Assembly: GCA_022708025.1 (NCBI GenBank)
Contig: JAKIZM010000004.1
Location: forward strand, 1-64,000
Reading direction: 5' to 3'
Length of the DNA stretch: 64,000 nucleotides
DNA from: Bacteroidota bacterium
GTDB taxonomy: Bacteria; Bacteroidota; Ignavibacteria; Ignavibacteriales; Ignavibacteriaceae
A program made the translations under genes and the position numbers. A model generated the notes under the pieces. That model made no database searches. It saw nothing but the letters and a program-made list of their open reading frames with translations, and was not told the DNA's origin. Positions 46,323 to 54,798 of the stretch are shown here, one piece after another. Numbering within the stretch: the first letter of the stretch is position 1; each line of letters opens with the position of its first letter.

Positions 46323-46424
46323 TTAATTAAATTCTAATCCTATTTCACTGAGTACAATTACTTTTTGCCGGCCATTTTCAAGATGGCAGCTTTCATCACA
46401 ATATATATTTATTGCTTGTGCCAT
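46323..46424 (-). pseudogene. Remnant 5' end of a second DUF3800 gene
   Basis: A 33-codon open frame overlapping the mod stop in another frame. It reads MAQAINIYCDESCHLENG, then RQKVIVL, and then unrelated residues and a stop. The intact DUF3800 gene at 44536 begins with the same INIYCDESCHLEN. By hand the first 25 codons align with 61 of 75 identical bases, with several synonymous changes, so this is a diverged relic and not a recent copy. The start-over-stop overlap with mod suggests DUF3800 once directly followed mod. Confidence 0.8.
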
Positions 46425-49029
46425 CCCACAACTCCACAATTTTTAATGATTCAATTCCCCTGTCATCCACAATTTTTACTGCGATGCGTTTGTGTTCGCC
46501 TGCCTCGAAGGGAAGTGATATTGTTTCTCTGTATTGTTCGATCAACTCTTCGTCAATTTCTGCTTTCAGGTTTTTTGCAAGCCGCGTCCAGCCGTCCTTC
46601 TCTCCGGACATCGGAAAGAATACCTGTCTTGGAAAAAGACTTCTTCCGTCGTAGTCTGTATCCAACAGCCACATTGCGATTTTATCTTTCCCGCCTGACT
46701 CAATGTTGCCCGTCTTTGTATTGTAATAATCAAAGCCGAGAACTTCAACAGTATAAAGTGTTACTTCTCCTTCGTATTTTTTCTTTGCTTTTGATGTACC
46801 CGAAGAAGGGACTTTTTCTTTTGTCTTTTTAACTACTACATCCGGTGAACCGATAAGCCAGAAACTTTCATTGCTGCTTCGTTTCTTTTTCAGGTCGTCA
46901 GTTAGCAGATCAGAGTTCATCTGAACTTTAAGTAAGGTTACTCCGGGCCATTTTGTTTCATCAATATCCTTTGCAGCTTCGGGATCAAATTGAAAAGCGG
47001 CAAATACTATCATCTTTGGTTTCGGTACGAGTGTCTGTGCTTCTTCTATTGCAAGTGCAACCTGTCTCTGTTCAAGTGGTGAATGTTCAGGTCCGAATGA
47101 GATTACTGTCCGCAGTGTTTCTAAAGTCCCTCCTTTGGAGGGATTTAGGGAGGCTGTTTCTGCATCTGCGTGAAGCCATTTTGTTCCTGAAAAAGGCTCA
47201 ACTCTTGTAAAGGCAATCTGCTGTTTGCTTTTTCCCCTTATTCCGGTGCGGAAGAGTTCTTCCCTCCATTCAGCCTGTCTTAAAGTTTCACCTGATCTTA
47301 CAATTGAATTATCCGCTCCTACTTCCTGACCGAAACCGGCTTCCACTTCGTCAATAGAACGGACAGCAAGAGATGGGACTGCTTCTACTGTAAACGGTCC
47401 TGTTACCCTGTGTTTTGATCTGTCAATAAACGGTTTATCATAAAGTGTTTCTGTTGCAGGCGGCTCGTTGTTTGCAATTGAACCAAGGGTAATATGAGGA
47501 ACCGTTTCATATTTAAATCCGCTGCCAACACCTTCTGCAGGATGTGCGAGCTCATAGTAATCGAAAAGTGAAGTCATTAGTCTTTGTTTAGCAAGAGTAA
47601 TTGCAACACGCGAAGTATCGCAGGTAATCCATCTTCTTCCCCATAGTTCTGCAACATAAGCAGTTGTGCCACTTCCACAGGTAGGGTCAAAAACAAGATC
47701 ACCTGGATCAGTCGTCAATAGAGTACATCTTTGAATAACTGTATCCAAAGTCTGAACGATATATGCAATATCTTTTGGGCCTGACATATCCGCCCATAAA
47801 GATGTTAATGGTGTTACTGGATAATCCTGATGATATAGTTTATAATAAAGATTTTCACCAGCAGCAAAAATTCTTTTCTCCTTTATTAACTTTCTCATCC
47901 CGTCTTCGGGTGTAACCCAACAACCATTTTTGGGTGGGTAATATGTTTTACCATTAAAACTAATTGCATAATCCATACTTGCAGAATAACCCGAAGGCCT
48001 TGGAAGGACAGCTCTAAATATTTTAGCACCATCTGGAAGCAATTTGTGATTATGATGCTCATCATCATTTAACTTTCTAATTTCACCACTAGGTAATTCA
48101 ACCCAAGTCCAATTTGGTAGTCCTTGAATATCCTGATACTGAAACAGTTTTCTATACTTTAATTGAGATAAATTCTTTGAATAAAATAAGATATAATCAT
48201 TCATTCTCTCCAAATACTTTGCCCCAAATGGCATCGTTTTTTTCCTGAACGGTATTATGGCAACAAAGTTTTTTGGTTCAAAAATCTCATCCATAAGTTC
48301 TTTGACATGATGAACATTCTCATCGCTAATTTGCACAAAGCAACTTCCGCTTTCGTGGAGTAATTCTCTTGCAAGCAACAACCTGTCGCGCAAATAAGTT
48401 AAATAAGAGTGTATGCCAAGCTCCCAGGTATCACGGAAAGCTTTTATAGTTTCCGGTTCAGCGGTCAGGTCTTCATCTTTTCCGTCTTTAACATCTCGTT
48501 TATTTACAAACGGCTGAAAGTTGCTTCCGTATTTAATTCCGTACGGCGGGTCAATGTAAATCATCTGCACCTGTCCGGCTAAACCTTCCTTTTCAATCAA
48601 TGAGTTCATTACAAGCAGGCTGTCTCCAGAAATAAGACGATTGCTCCAGTTATGTCTGTGTTTATAAAACTCAACTGCTTCTCTTAACGGAGGATTTTCT
48701 TCCTGTGAGGTAAACAAAGACATCTGCTCATAGTTGCTGCCATTCTTTTTTCTAACCCCTTCAATAATAGAACGGGGATCAATTCTCTCGTGAACGTGCA
48801 GCGAAACGGTATCAACATCAAATGAAAGACGCTCAGCTTTGCCAGCCCACTGCAACTGCGGATCTAAGTGAGGATCGTACTGATATGTTTTCTTTCCTGA
48901 GTCTTTATCTGTATCAGGTGTAACCAAACCAACAGGCGGATTGTTTGAGCGGTCTTTATCTTTGTGTTCGTACTGCTCGATTGGTTTTTTGTTGACGGAA
49001 GTTTTGGTTTTCTTTTTACCTTTTGCCAT
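46396..49029 (-). CDS. Type III-like DNA methyltransferase subunit (Mod)
   Basis: An 877-residue N6-adenine/N4-cytosine methyltransferase. DPPY (residues 160-163, in MIYIDPPYGIKYG) precedes the SAM motif VFDPTCGSGTTAYVAELWG (about 440), which is the beta-class order used by type III Mod enzymes. The remaining 350 residues are a C-terminal extension longer than in classical Mod. A palindromic repeat is embedded in frame at 47121. ATG 49029 is preferred to an in-frame TTG at 49035 because AAAAGG lies 9 bases upstream. Base composition looks richer in G+C than the surrounding genes, which fits horizontal acquisition. Confidence 0.88.
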   Translation of the reverse strand: MAKGKKKTKTSVNKKPIEQYEHKDKDRSNNPPVGLVTPDTDKDSGKKTYQYDPHLDPQLQWAGKAERLSFDVDTVSLHVHERIDPRSIIEGVRKKNGSNYEQMSLFTSQEENPPLREAVEFYKHRHNWSNRLISGDSLLVMNSLIEKEGLAGQVQMIYIDPPYGIKYGSNFQPFVNKRDVKDGKDEDLTAEPETIKAFRDTWELGIHSYLTYLRDRLLLARELLHESGSCFVQISDENVHHVKELMDEIFEPKNFVAIIPFRKKTMPFGAKYLERMNDYILFYSKNLSQLKYRKLFQYQDIQGLPNWTWVELPSGEIRKLNDDEHHNHKLLPDGAKIFRAVLPRPSGYSASMDYAISFNGKTYYPPKNGCWVTPEDGMRKLIKEKRIFAAGENLYYKLYHQDYPVTPLTSLWADMSGPKDIAYIVQTLDTVIQRCTLLTTDPGDLVFDPTCGSGTTAYVAELWGRRWITCDTSRVAITLAKQRLMTSLFDYYELAHPAEGVGSGFKYETVPHITLGSIANNEPPATETLYDKPFIDRSKHRVTGPFTVEAVPSLAVRSIDEVEAGFGQEVGADNSIVRSGETLRQAEWREELFRTGIRGKSKQQIAFTRVEPFSGTKWLHADAETASLNPSKGGTLETLRTVISFGPEHSPLEQRQVALAIEEAQTLVPKPKMIVFAAFQFDPEAAKDIDETKWPGVTLLKVQMNSDLLTDDLKKKRSSNESFWLIGSPDVVVKKTKEKVPSSGTSKAKKKYEGEVTLYTVEVLGFDYYNTKTGNIESGGKDKIAMWLLDTDYDGRSLFPRQVFFPMSGEKDGWTRLAKNLKAEIDEELIEQYRETISLPFEAGEHKRIAVKIVDDRGIESLKIVELWDGTSNKYIL
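47121..47154. repeat. REP-like palindromic element inside mod
   Basis: A 7-bp stem TCCCTCC/GGAGGGA with loop TTT is followed by TTTAGGGAGG. On the minus strand it is read through in frame as ASLNPSKGGTLE. It looks like a dispersed short palindrome that I associate with Bacteroidota genomes; no other copy was seen in this window. Confidence 0.6.
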
Positions 49030-49293
49030 TAGCAAAACCTTTTAGAGTTTAATTGATTTATTCTGCCCACCAACTCTGTATTTGGTAAGAATTTTTTGCT
49101 GGACTTGTTCATTCTGTCAGCAACTTTCAAATCATTAAGTGTAAAATAAATAATACTCTTAAATAAGTGAAGTTTTTTTGTGATGAATATTTAATTTTAA
49201 AATTTAAGGAGAACAAGAATTACTGACTTTTGTTTAAGTCTTTTTATAAAACTCATAAAAAGATTTTCGAAGTGTTAAAGATAAGGATTTTAG

Positions 49294-49366
49294 AGCCAAC
49301 TGCCGGATTCGAACCGGCGACCTAATCATTACGAATGATTTGCTCTACCAGCTGAGCTAAGTTGGC
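49294..49366 (-). tRNA. tRNA-Thr (CGT anticodon)
   Basis: A 73-base cloverleaf. Acceptor arms are GCCAACT and AGTTGGC. The D arm contains AGCTCAGCTGGTAGAGC. The anticodon stem AATCA/TGATT encloses TTCGTAA, giving anticodon CGT (codon ACG). The T arm has GGTTCGAATCC. CCA is not encoded. It sits on the far side of the restriction island; no duplicated tRNA 3' end was found. Confidence 0.95.
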
Positions 49367-49425
49367 ATATTTCTACAAAGAACAAGGCGAAGAATAAATC
49401 TTCGCCTGCAATCATAATTTAAATA

Positions 49426-49521
49426 CTATCTTGCTCTTTTCTTATGTCTGTTCTTGCGTAGTCTTTTTTTCCTTTTGTGTGTTGACATTTTATGGCGTTT
49501 TCTTTTTTTACCACAAGGCAT
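49426..49521 (-). CDS. AURKAIP1/COX24-domain small basic protein (bS22-like)
   Basis: A 31-residue protein that is over half Lys/Arg: it begins MPCGKKRKRHKMSTHKRKKR and ends in RHKKRAR. This is the AURKAIP1/COX24 pattern shared by mitochondrial mS38, mycobacterial bS22 and small proteins in Bacteroidota, where it is a component of the small ribosomal subunit near the decoding region. AAAAGGAG lies about 11 bases before the ATG. It is between tRNA-Thr and the zinc-ribbon/TPR gene, and is easily missed because of its size. Confidence 0.88.
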   Translation of the reverse strand: MPCGKKRKRHKMSTHKRKKRLRKNRHKKRAR

Positions 49522-49548
49522 ATTTTTCTTCTCCTTTTAAGATATTTA

Positions 49549-50259
49549 TCAATGATTTTTCAATAACTGTTCTGCTTTTTGCCCGATCTCATTTGTCGGA
49601 TTGAGATCATAAGCTTTTTGCAACCACTCTTTTGATTTTGCAAGATTACCAGCAGATAAATTTACAACTCCTAAATTTAAATGCGCTATCTGATGGTTGG
49701 GCACATATTTTAATGCAGTTTCCATTTCCTTAATTGCATTGGGATAATCTCTTAAGTTAAAATAACAAACTCCCATATCTACTCTTGCATCTGCATCAGC
49801 CGGATTTTTTTCAAGATATGTTTTATAGTTCTGAATTGCAGCCTCAAACAAACCTGAATCATTCTTTAAATGTGCAAGTTCAAGAAGACTTTGTTGGTCT
49901 TCAGGATTTTGTTTTACTTTTTCTTCAAGTTCATTTATCGTCTGTAAACTATTCAGATTCACACCAGAATTTGTTTCTGACTGTTGCTCATTCTGATTTA
50001 CAGAATTTACAACTCTGCTTGAAGAACTCAGCATTCCTGAGGATAAAAGTATTATTACAATTGCAGCAATACCACCAGCTAAAATGCCATAAATAATTAT
50101 GGGGTTTAATGTTTTACCATCCGCATCAGAAATATTTTGTTTAGTAACAGATACAGATTTGGAATTTTTGTTATTACTTATTTTAGCTCCACACTCAGGA
50201 CAAAACTTATGATGTGCTTCTAATTTACTTCCGCACTGATTACAAAACTTAGCCATCAA
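49549..50259 (-). CDS. Zinc-ribbon and TPR membrane protein
   Basis: A 236-residue protein. An N-terminal double zinc ribbon has FCNQCGSK and FCPECGAK (about residues 5-26). One transmembrane helix follows (IIYGILAGGIAAIVIILLSS, about 53-73). The C-terminal half (about 115-235) has three or more TPR repeats: ADARVDMGVCYFNLRDYPNA, then IAHLNLGVVNLSAGN. It is probably a scaffold for protein contacts at the membrane. It begins 3 bases after the HU gene stops, and the bS22-like gene lies downstream, in one probable operon. Confidence 0.82.
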   Translation of the reverse strand: MMAKFCNQCGSKLEAHHKFCPECGAKISNNKNSKSVSVTKQNISDADGKTLNPIIIYGILAGGIAAIVIILLSSGMLSSSSRVVNSVNQNEQQSETNSGVNLNSLQTINELEEKVKQNPEDQQSLLELAHLKNDSGLFEAAIQNYKTYLEKNPADADARVDMGVCYFNLRDYPNAIKEMETALKYVPNHQIAHLNLGVVNLSAGNLAKSKEWLQKAYDLNPTNEIGQKAEQLLKNH

Positions 50260-50261
50260 AC

Positions 50262-50561
50262 CTATCTCTTCAATTTTCCGGCAAGACCGGCTTTAACAAT
50301 TTCTTTAAACTCTTTGGAAAACTTAAAAGTTGGAACAAAATGCTCGTCAACAAAAACCTTTTCACCGGTTTTTGGATTTCTGGCAGTTCGTGCATTTTTC
50401 TTTTTTACTTTATAGCTACCAAAGCCACGAATTTCAATTCCCTTCCCCTGTTTCAATGCCTCAATCACAGTTGTAAAGAATCCTTCAATAATTGCCTCAG
50501 TTTCAAGCTTGGTAAGCCCTGTACCGGCGGCAACTTTATCTACAATATCAGCTTTTGTCAT
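50262..50561 (-). CDS. HU/IHF-family DNA-binding protein
   Basis: A protein of about 99 residues from ATG 50561 (TKADIVDKVAAGTGLTKLET). In-frame codons up to 50630 add 23 residues not seen in the family. The DNA-binding arm is IEIRGFGSYKVKKKNARTAR, then NPKTGEKVFV; the conserved FVPTFKFSKEFKEIV closes the fold. It bends and compacts DNA as a dimer. Whether it is HU or IHF-like cannot be told from sequence alone. Confidence 0.92.
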   Translation of the reverse strand: MTKADIVDKVAAGTGLTKLETEAIIEGFFTTVIEALKQGKGIEIRGFGSYKVKKKNARTARNPKTGEKVFVDEHFVPTFKFSKEFKEIVKAGLAGKLKR

Positions 50562-50809
50562 TTCAAACCTATTTTTCTGACAGTAAATTTTTTGGAGGCA
50601 AAAAATATTAAAGATTTGGGCTAAATCCAACTTAAATGCTTATTTTATAATATATTAGAAAGTGCATCATTTTTGCTTTTACCAAATATTTTTTCTCACA
50701 TTGAAAGAATATTTAATTCAGATCTTTGTTATTTTTGAGGAAAATGAAATAAAAGTCTGCTAATTATGGCAAGATGATTGTTAGTATTGTTGCCTGATAG
50801 GAAATAAAA

Positions 50810-51157
50810 ATGCAATTAATCGATATCATTCAGCTTATATTTCTGGGGTTCATATTTATAAGCCTGATAATTATTATTACTACATATTTTGCTTACAGAA
50901 AACGGAAGCAATCTGTCCGGAATCAGAAAAATAAATCTGCAGAAAAAATAATTAAACCTGAACCTGATTCTGTATCTAATCAAAAAACGACAGAAGAAAA
51001 AGATGCTCTCAAAACAGTTAGCATATTAACCCAAACTCCCGCTATTACTAAAAAGAAAAAAAATAAGTTTGAAGTATTTAAACCTGCAAGTGATGGTGGT
51101 TCAATTAAGAAATCCAAAACTCCTGATACAAAACAACCTCCCAAAACAAAATTATAA
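50810..51157 (+). CDS. Small single-pass membrane protein
   Basis: A 115-residue protein with one N-terminal helix (LIFLGFIFISLIIIITTYFAY) and a Lys/Pro/Thr-rich cytoplasmic tail of low complexity. GATAGGAAATAAAA precedes the ATG. No family is recognised. It is followed 120 bases later by copZ but need not be functionally linked to it. Confidence 0.6.
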   Translation: MQLIDIIQLIFLGFIFISLIIIITTYFAYRKRKQSVRNQKNKSAEKIIKPEPDSVSNQKTTEEKDALKTVSILTQTPAITKKKKNKFEVFKPASDGGSIKKSKTPDTKQPPKTKL

Positions 51158-51277
51158 CTAATCAAATTGACATACTTCTCAGGTCGTGTAAATCACAGCT
51201 CTGACTTCTAACCTCATTCAAAAAATTATTCTTTAGTATATTTGAATCGAAATTAAATATAATTAAAAGGAATAAAG

Positions 51278-51475
51278 ATGGAAGTAAAATTTAAAATTGA
51301 TGGTATGAACTGCAACCATTGTGTAATGGCTGTAAAGAAAGAAATTCAAAAACTTGATGTCGATAGCCTTGATGTAAAAATTGGTGAAGCTACTGTTAAG
51401 TTTGATGAAAAGAAAGTAAGTGAATCTCAGATTAAGGATGCTATAGCTGAAGCTGGTTATGCAGTAATTCAATAA
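51278..51475 (+). CDS. copZ: Copper chaperone (heavy-metal-associated domain)
   Basis: A 65-residue ferredoxin-like HMA protein. The metal-binding loop is DGMNCNHCVMAVKKE (Cys residues at about 11 and 14). It would carry Cu(I) to the ATPase encoded 6 bases downstream. The ATG follows AAAAGGAATAAAG. Cotranscription with copA is nearly certain. Confidence 0.9.
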   Translation: MEVKFKIDGMNCNHCVMAVKKEIQKLDVDSLDVKIGEATVKFDEKKVSESQIKDAIAEAGYAVIQ

Positions 51476-51481
51476 TTAAAA

Positions 51482-53710
51482 ATGATTGAAACGAAAAAAA
51501 TATCACTTCCTGTTGAAGGGATGACCTGTGCAAGCTGTGTTGCAAGGGTTGAGAAAACTGTTGCCAAAGTTGAAGGGATAAAAAATGTTAGTGTAAATCT
51601 GGCTACAGAAAAAGTTTCCTTCGATTATGATCCAAAGTTGGTTGATCTTAAAGATGTTGCTGCCAGAATTGAAGATGCCGGTTATAAACTTGATCTTATA
51701 GATACAACAAAGGAAGAAACTTCAGATACTGAGTTAAAAACATCAAACTCTGACTATCAGCAGGAATTAAAAAAGGATCTTATTTTTTCAATCATAATGA
51801 CGATTCCTATTGTAATTATTAATATGGGGATTATGTGGGAAAATTTTTTCCTGAATAATCATTTTACTGCTGAACAGATTAACAAAATCCTTCTCATTCT
51901 TACAACGCCGGTTATATTTATTTCAGGTAAAAGATTTTTTTCGATATTCTTGAAAAATCTAAAACACTTTACTGCCGATATGAATTCACTTGTGGCAGTT
52001 GGAACAGGTTCTGCATACATATATAGTATGCTTATAACTTTGTTTCCGGAACTTTTTTCTCATCATCAAAATGTCAGTCATGTTTACTTTGATACAACCG
52101 TTGTAATAATAACATTGATATTGCTGGGCAGATATCTTGAAGCAAGAGCAAAATCTAAAACAGGCACCGCGATTAAAAAGCTGATGGAGTTACAGCCAAA
52201 AACAGCGCTTGTAAAAGAGAATAATCTTGAAATAGAGAAGCCTTTAAGTGAATTGAAAATTGGTGATATAATAATTATTAAACCGGGCGCAAAAATTCCT
52301 TCTGATGGTTTAATTATTTCCGGAACATCTGCAATTGATGAATCAATGATAACCGGTGAGAGTTTACCGGTTGAAAAAATAATTGGTTCAAAAGTTATCG
52401 GCGGCACCATAAACACCAACGGATATTTTGAATTTGAAATTACCGATATCGGTAAAGATTCAGTGCTTGGTCATATTATTAAACTTGTTGAAGATGCACA
52501 GGGTTCAAAAGCACCAATACAAAATATTGCCGATAAAGTTGCTGCGGTGTTTGTTCCAAGCGTGATATTAATAGCAATTGTAACCTTTATTTACTGGCTG
52601 ATTTTTGCTCAAGCTGATTTGAGTATTGCATTAATAAACTTTGTTGCTGTTCTAATAATCGCCTGTCCCTGTGCACTTGGTTTAGCAACTCCAACTGCTT
52701 TAATAGTAGCAATGGGCAAAGCAGCCCAAAATGGAATTTTATTCAAAGACGGTGAAAGCCTTGAAGAACTTCACAGAGCAGATACAATTGTGTTTGATAA
52801 AACCGGAACTTTAACCGAAGGAAAGCTTTCAATAAAAGATATTTTCTTTGATAGCATTTCTGAAAAAGAATTCCTTTCATTTTTGGCATCACTGGAAAAA
52901 AGATCCGATCATCCGCTTGCAAAAGCAGTTATAGATTATGCTTCTGATAAAGATGTTAATTATTATGAAACTGAAGGGTTTGAAAATAGATCAGGTAAAG
53001 GATTGATGGCTAAAATTAATGGCAAGCTTGTTATTGCGGGCAATAGCCAATTGATGCAGGAAAATAAAATCCCGCTTGAACGATTCTCAAAAGAATTATC
53101 AAACGAAAGCATTAAAAATACTTCAATAATCTTTTTAGCCGTTGAAAAGGAATTAAAAGGATTCGTTACAGTTGTTGATTCAATCAAACCAACATCAAAA
53201 GAAGTAATTGATGGCTTGAAAAAGATAAATGTAACACCTGTTCTTTCTTCCGGCGATAATGAAAGCACAACAAAAAAGATTGCCGGGTTGGCTGGAATTG
53301 AAAAATATTTTGCTGAAGTTACACCTGAAAACAAATTAGTTAAGATTAAAGAATTGCAATCTGAAAATAAAAAAGTAGTTATGGTCGGCGATGGTATTAA
53401 CGATGCGCCTGCTTTGGCACAAAGTGATATCGGAATTGCAATTGGCACCGGAACTGATGTTGCAATTGAAAGTGCAGGAGTTGTTTTATTAAGCGGCGAT
53501 CTTAAAGGCGTTTTGAAAGCAATAAGACTTTCAAACAAAACTATTAGCGTAATTAAGCAAAATCTTTTCTGGGCTTTTATTTATAATGTAATCGGTATTC
53601 CGCTTGCAGCCTTAGGAATGCTTAATCCAATGTTTGCTGCATTGGCAATGTCTTTAAGCTCAGTTTCTGTTATAAGTAATTCACTTAGACTTAAGAGCAG
53701 TAAAATTTAA
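51482..53710 (+). CDS. copA: Cu(I)-exporting P1B-type ATPase
   Basis: A 742-residue P-type ATPase with one N-terminal HMA domain (EGMTCASCVARVEK). Eight transmembrane helices are expected. The transport motif is IIACPCALGLATPTAL (CPC, typical of Cu/Ag pumps), the phosphorylation site is FDKTGTLTEG, the HP motif is SDHPLAKAV, and the hinge is VGDGINDAPALAQSD. The A domain has MITGESLPVEK. It exports Cu(I) from the cytoplasm with CopZ as donor. Confidence 0.95.
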   Translation: MIETKKISLPVEGMTCASCVARVEKTVAKVEGIKNVSVNLATEKVSFDYDPKLVDLKDVAARIEDAGYKLDLIDTTKEETSDTELKTSNSDYQQELKKDLIFSIIMTIPIVIINMGIMWENFFLNNHFTAEQINKILLILTTPVIFISGKRFFSIFLKNLKHFTADMNSLVAVGTGSAYIYSMLITLFPELFSHHQNVSHVYFDTTVVIITLILLGRYLEARAKSKTGTAIKKLMELQPKTALVKENNLEIEKPLSELKIGDIIIIKPGAKIPSDGLIISGTSAIDESMITGESLPVEKIIGSKVIGGTINTNGYFEFEITDIGKDSVLGHIIKLVEDAQGSKAPIQNIADKVAAVFVPSVILIAIVTFIYWLIFAQADLSIALINFVAVLIIACPCALGLATPTALIVAMGKAAQNGILFKDGESLEELHRADTIVFDKTGTLTEGKLSIKDIFFDSISEKEFLSFLASLEKRSDHPLAKAVIDYASDKDVNYYETEGFENRSGKGLMAKINGKLVIAGNSQLMQENKIPLERFSKELSNESIKNTSIIFLAVEKELKGFVTVVDSIKPTSKEVIDGLKKINVTPVLSSGDNESTTKKIAGLAGIEKYFAEVTPENKLVKIKELQSENKKVVMVGDGINDAPALAQSDIGIAIGTGTDVAIESAGVVLLSGDLKGVLKAIRLSNKTISVIKQNLFWAFIYNVIGIPLAALGMLNPMFAALAMSLSSVSVISNSLRLKSSKI

Positions 53711-53759
53711 TACCGGAAGAGATATTTAAAAATAATTCAAACTTTTCTCCCCCGGTATT
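53709..53759. terminator. Possible bidirectional terminator between copA and the IMPDH-family gene
   Basis: AATACCGG and CCGGTATT form an 8-bp perfect stem around a 35-base loop between two convergent genes. The T/A tracts at both sides are short, so efficiency is uncertain. Confidence 0.5.
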
Positions 53760-53767
53760 TTAAATAA

Positions 53768-54781
53768 TTACATTCGAGGCAGTCTTTCCAGATATGAACT
53801 GTTACTTAACACTGCAAATGTTTCTGTTTTTCTTAGTTCATCCAGATTAAGACAATTCATATAACTCATAGAACTTTTTAGTCCGTCAGAAATTCCATCA
53901 ATCACATTTTTAACTGCACCTTTATATGCAACCATTGTTTCTTCACCTTCAATAAACTCGTTTCTCATTTTTACGCCAAAAGATGCGGAGCCGCGATATT
54001 TCTTCCAGAGCTGACCATTATATTTTATTACTTCGCCCGGAGTTTCTCTGGTTCCCGAAAGCATTCTTCCAAGCATTACAATATCTGCACCGAGTGCAAT
54101 TGCTTTAGCAACATCGCCCGGACTTTTTACTCCGCCATCGGCAATAATTTTAATCTTCAGTTTTTTCTGAGCTCTTGAAAAAACAATATCCAGCAATGAT
54201 GAAACCTGCCCGATTCCGATTCCTGTTTGAATAGATGTTGTGCAAACACTTCCGCTGCCAATACCAACTCTTACAGCATCAGCGCCTGCATTTTCCAATT
54301 GATGCAAACTGTCTCCGTGAGCAATATTTCCCACTATGACTTTTACATCAAATTTCTTTTTAATCAATTCTGTTTTTTTAAGCACTTCTTTATTATTAGC
54401 ATTAGCTGTATCAATACAAAAGATATATTTCTTCTCAGCAATTTTTTCTATTGTTTTCAAATCAGTATTAAGTGCAATCGAAACAGCTTTAATACCTTTT
54501 CCATTTCTTGCGTTCAATACAGCATCTAATGATGAATCAAATCTGTTTATAATACCAAGACTTCCAAGCCTTGATAATTCTTTTGCCATTTCAATTCCTG
54601 TTACTGAATCCATTGGACTGGAAATCACTGGAACAGTAAGCCTGAGTCCAAGAAAATTACAATTAGTAGAAGCTTCTGTTCGTGATTTTATTCTTGAAAC
54701 TTGTGTGGGTATAAGGCTAATATCATCATAAGTTAGCGATTGGCTATAAGAGTTCAGTTCAGTTTTTGTGTAGACTTTCAT
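53768..54781 (-). CDS. IMP dehydrogenase / GMP reductase family protein
   Basis: A 337-residue TIM-barrel oxidoreductase. The substrate region is [19 protein letters not shown] and [15 protein letters not shown]. The catalytic loop is [19 protein letters not shown], with the active Cys, and [20 protein letters not shown] closes the phosphate site. No CBS pair is inserted. The length fits GMP reductase (about 345), but a CBS-less IMP dehydrogenase cannot be excluded. It acts in guanine nucleotide balance. Confidence 0.85.
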   Translation of the reverse strand: MKVYTKTELNSYSQSLTYDDISLIPTQVSRIKSRTEASTNCNFLGLRLTVPVISSPMDSVTGIEMAKELSRLGSLGIINRFDSSLDAVLNARNGKGIKAVSIALNTDLKTIEKIAEKKYIFCIDTANANNKEVLKKTELIKKKFDVKVIVGNIAHGDSLHQLENAGADAVRVGIGSGSVCTTSIQTGIGIGQVSSLLDIVFSRAQKKLKIKIIADGGVKSPGDVAKAIALGADIVMLGRMLSGTRETPGEVIKYNGQLWKKYRGSASFGVKMRNEFIEGEETMVAYKGAVKNVIDGISDGLKSSMSYMNCLNLDELRKTETFAVLSNSSYLERLPRM

Positions 54782-54798
54782 TGTTTTCCCAAATTAGT

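Noticed and set aside
46365-46832. Plus-strand open frame of 155 codons opposite the mod 3' end
   Set aside because: It lies antisense to mod and the DUF3800 remnant, has a Cys/Ser/Leu-rich shadow composition and no ribosome-binding site.
49294-49366. tRNA-Thr as an integration site for the restriction island
   Set aside because: No duplicated tRNA 3' end, integrase or flanking direct repeat is visible on either side of 40.4-49.0 kb.
51190-51277. Promoter TTGACA upstream of copZ and a copper-responsive operator
   Set aside because: The -35-like hexamer has no convincing -10 partner at the right spacing and no clear inverted repeat for a CueR or CsoR site was found.
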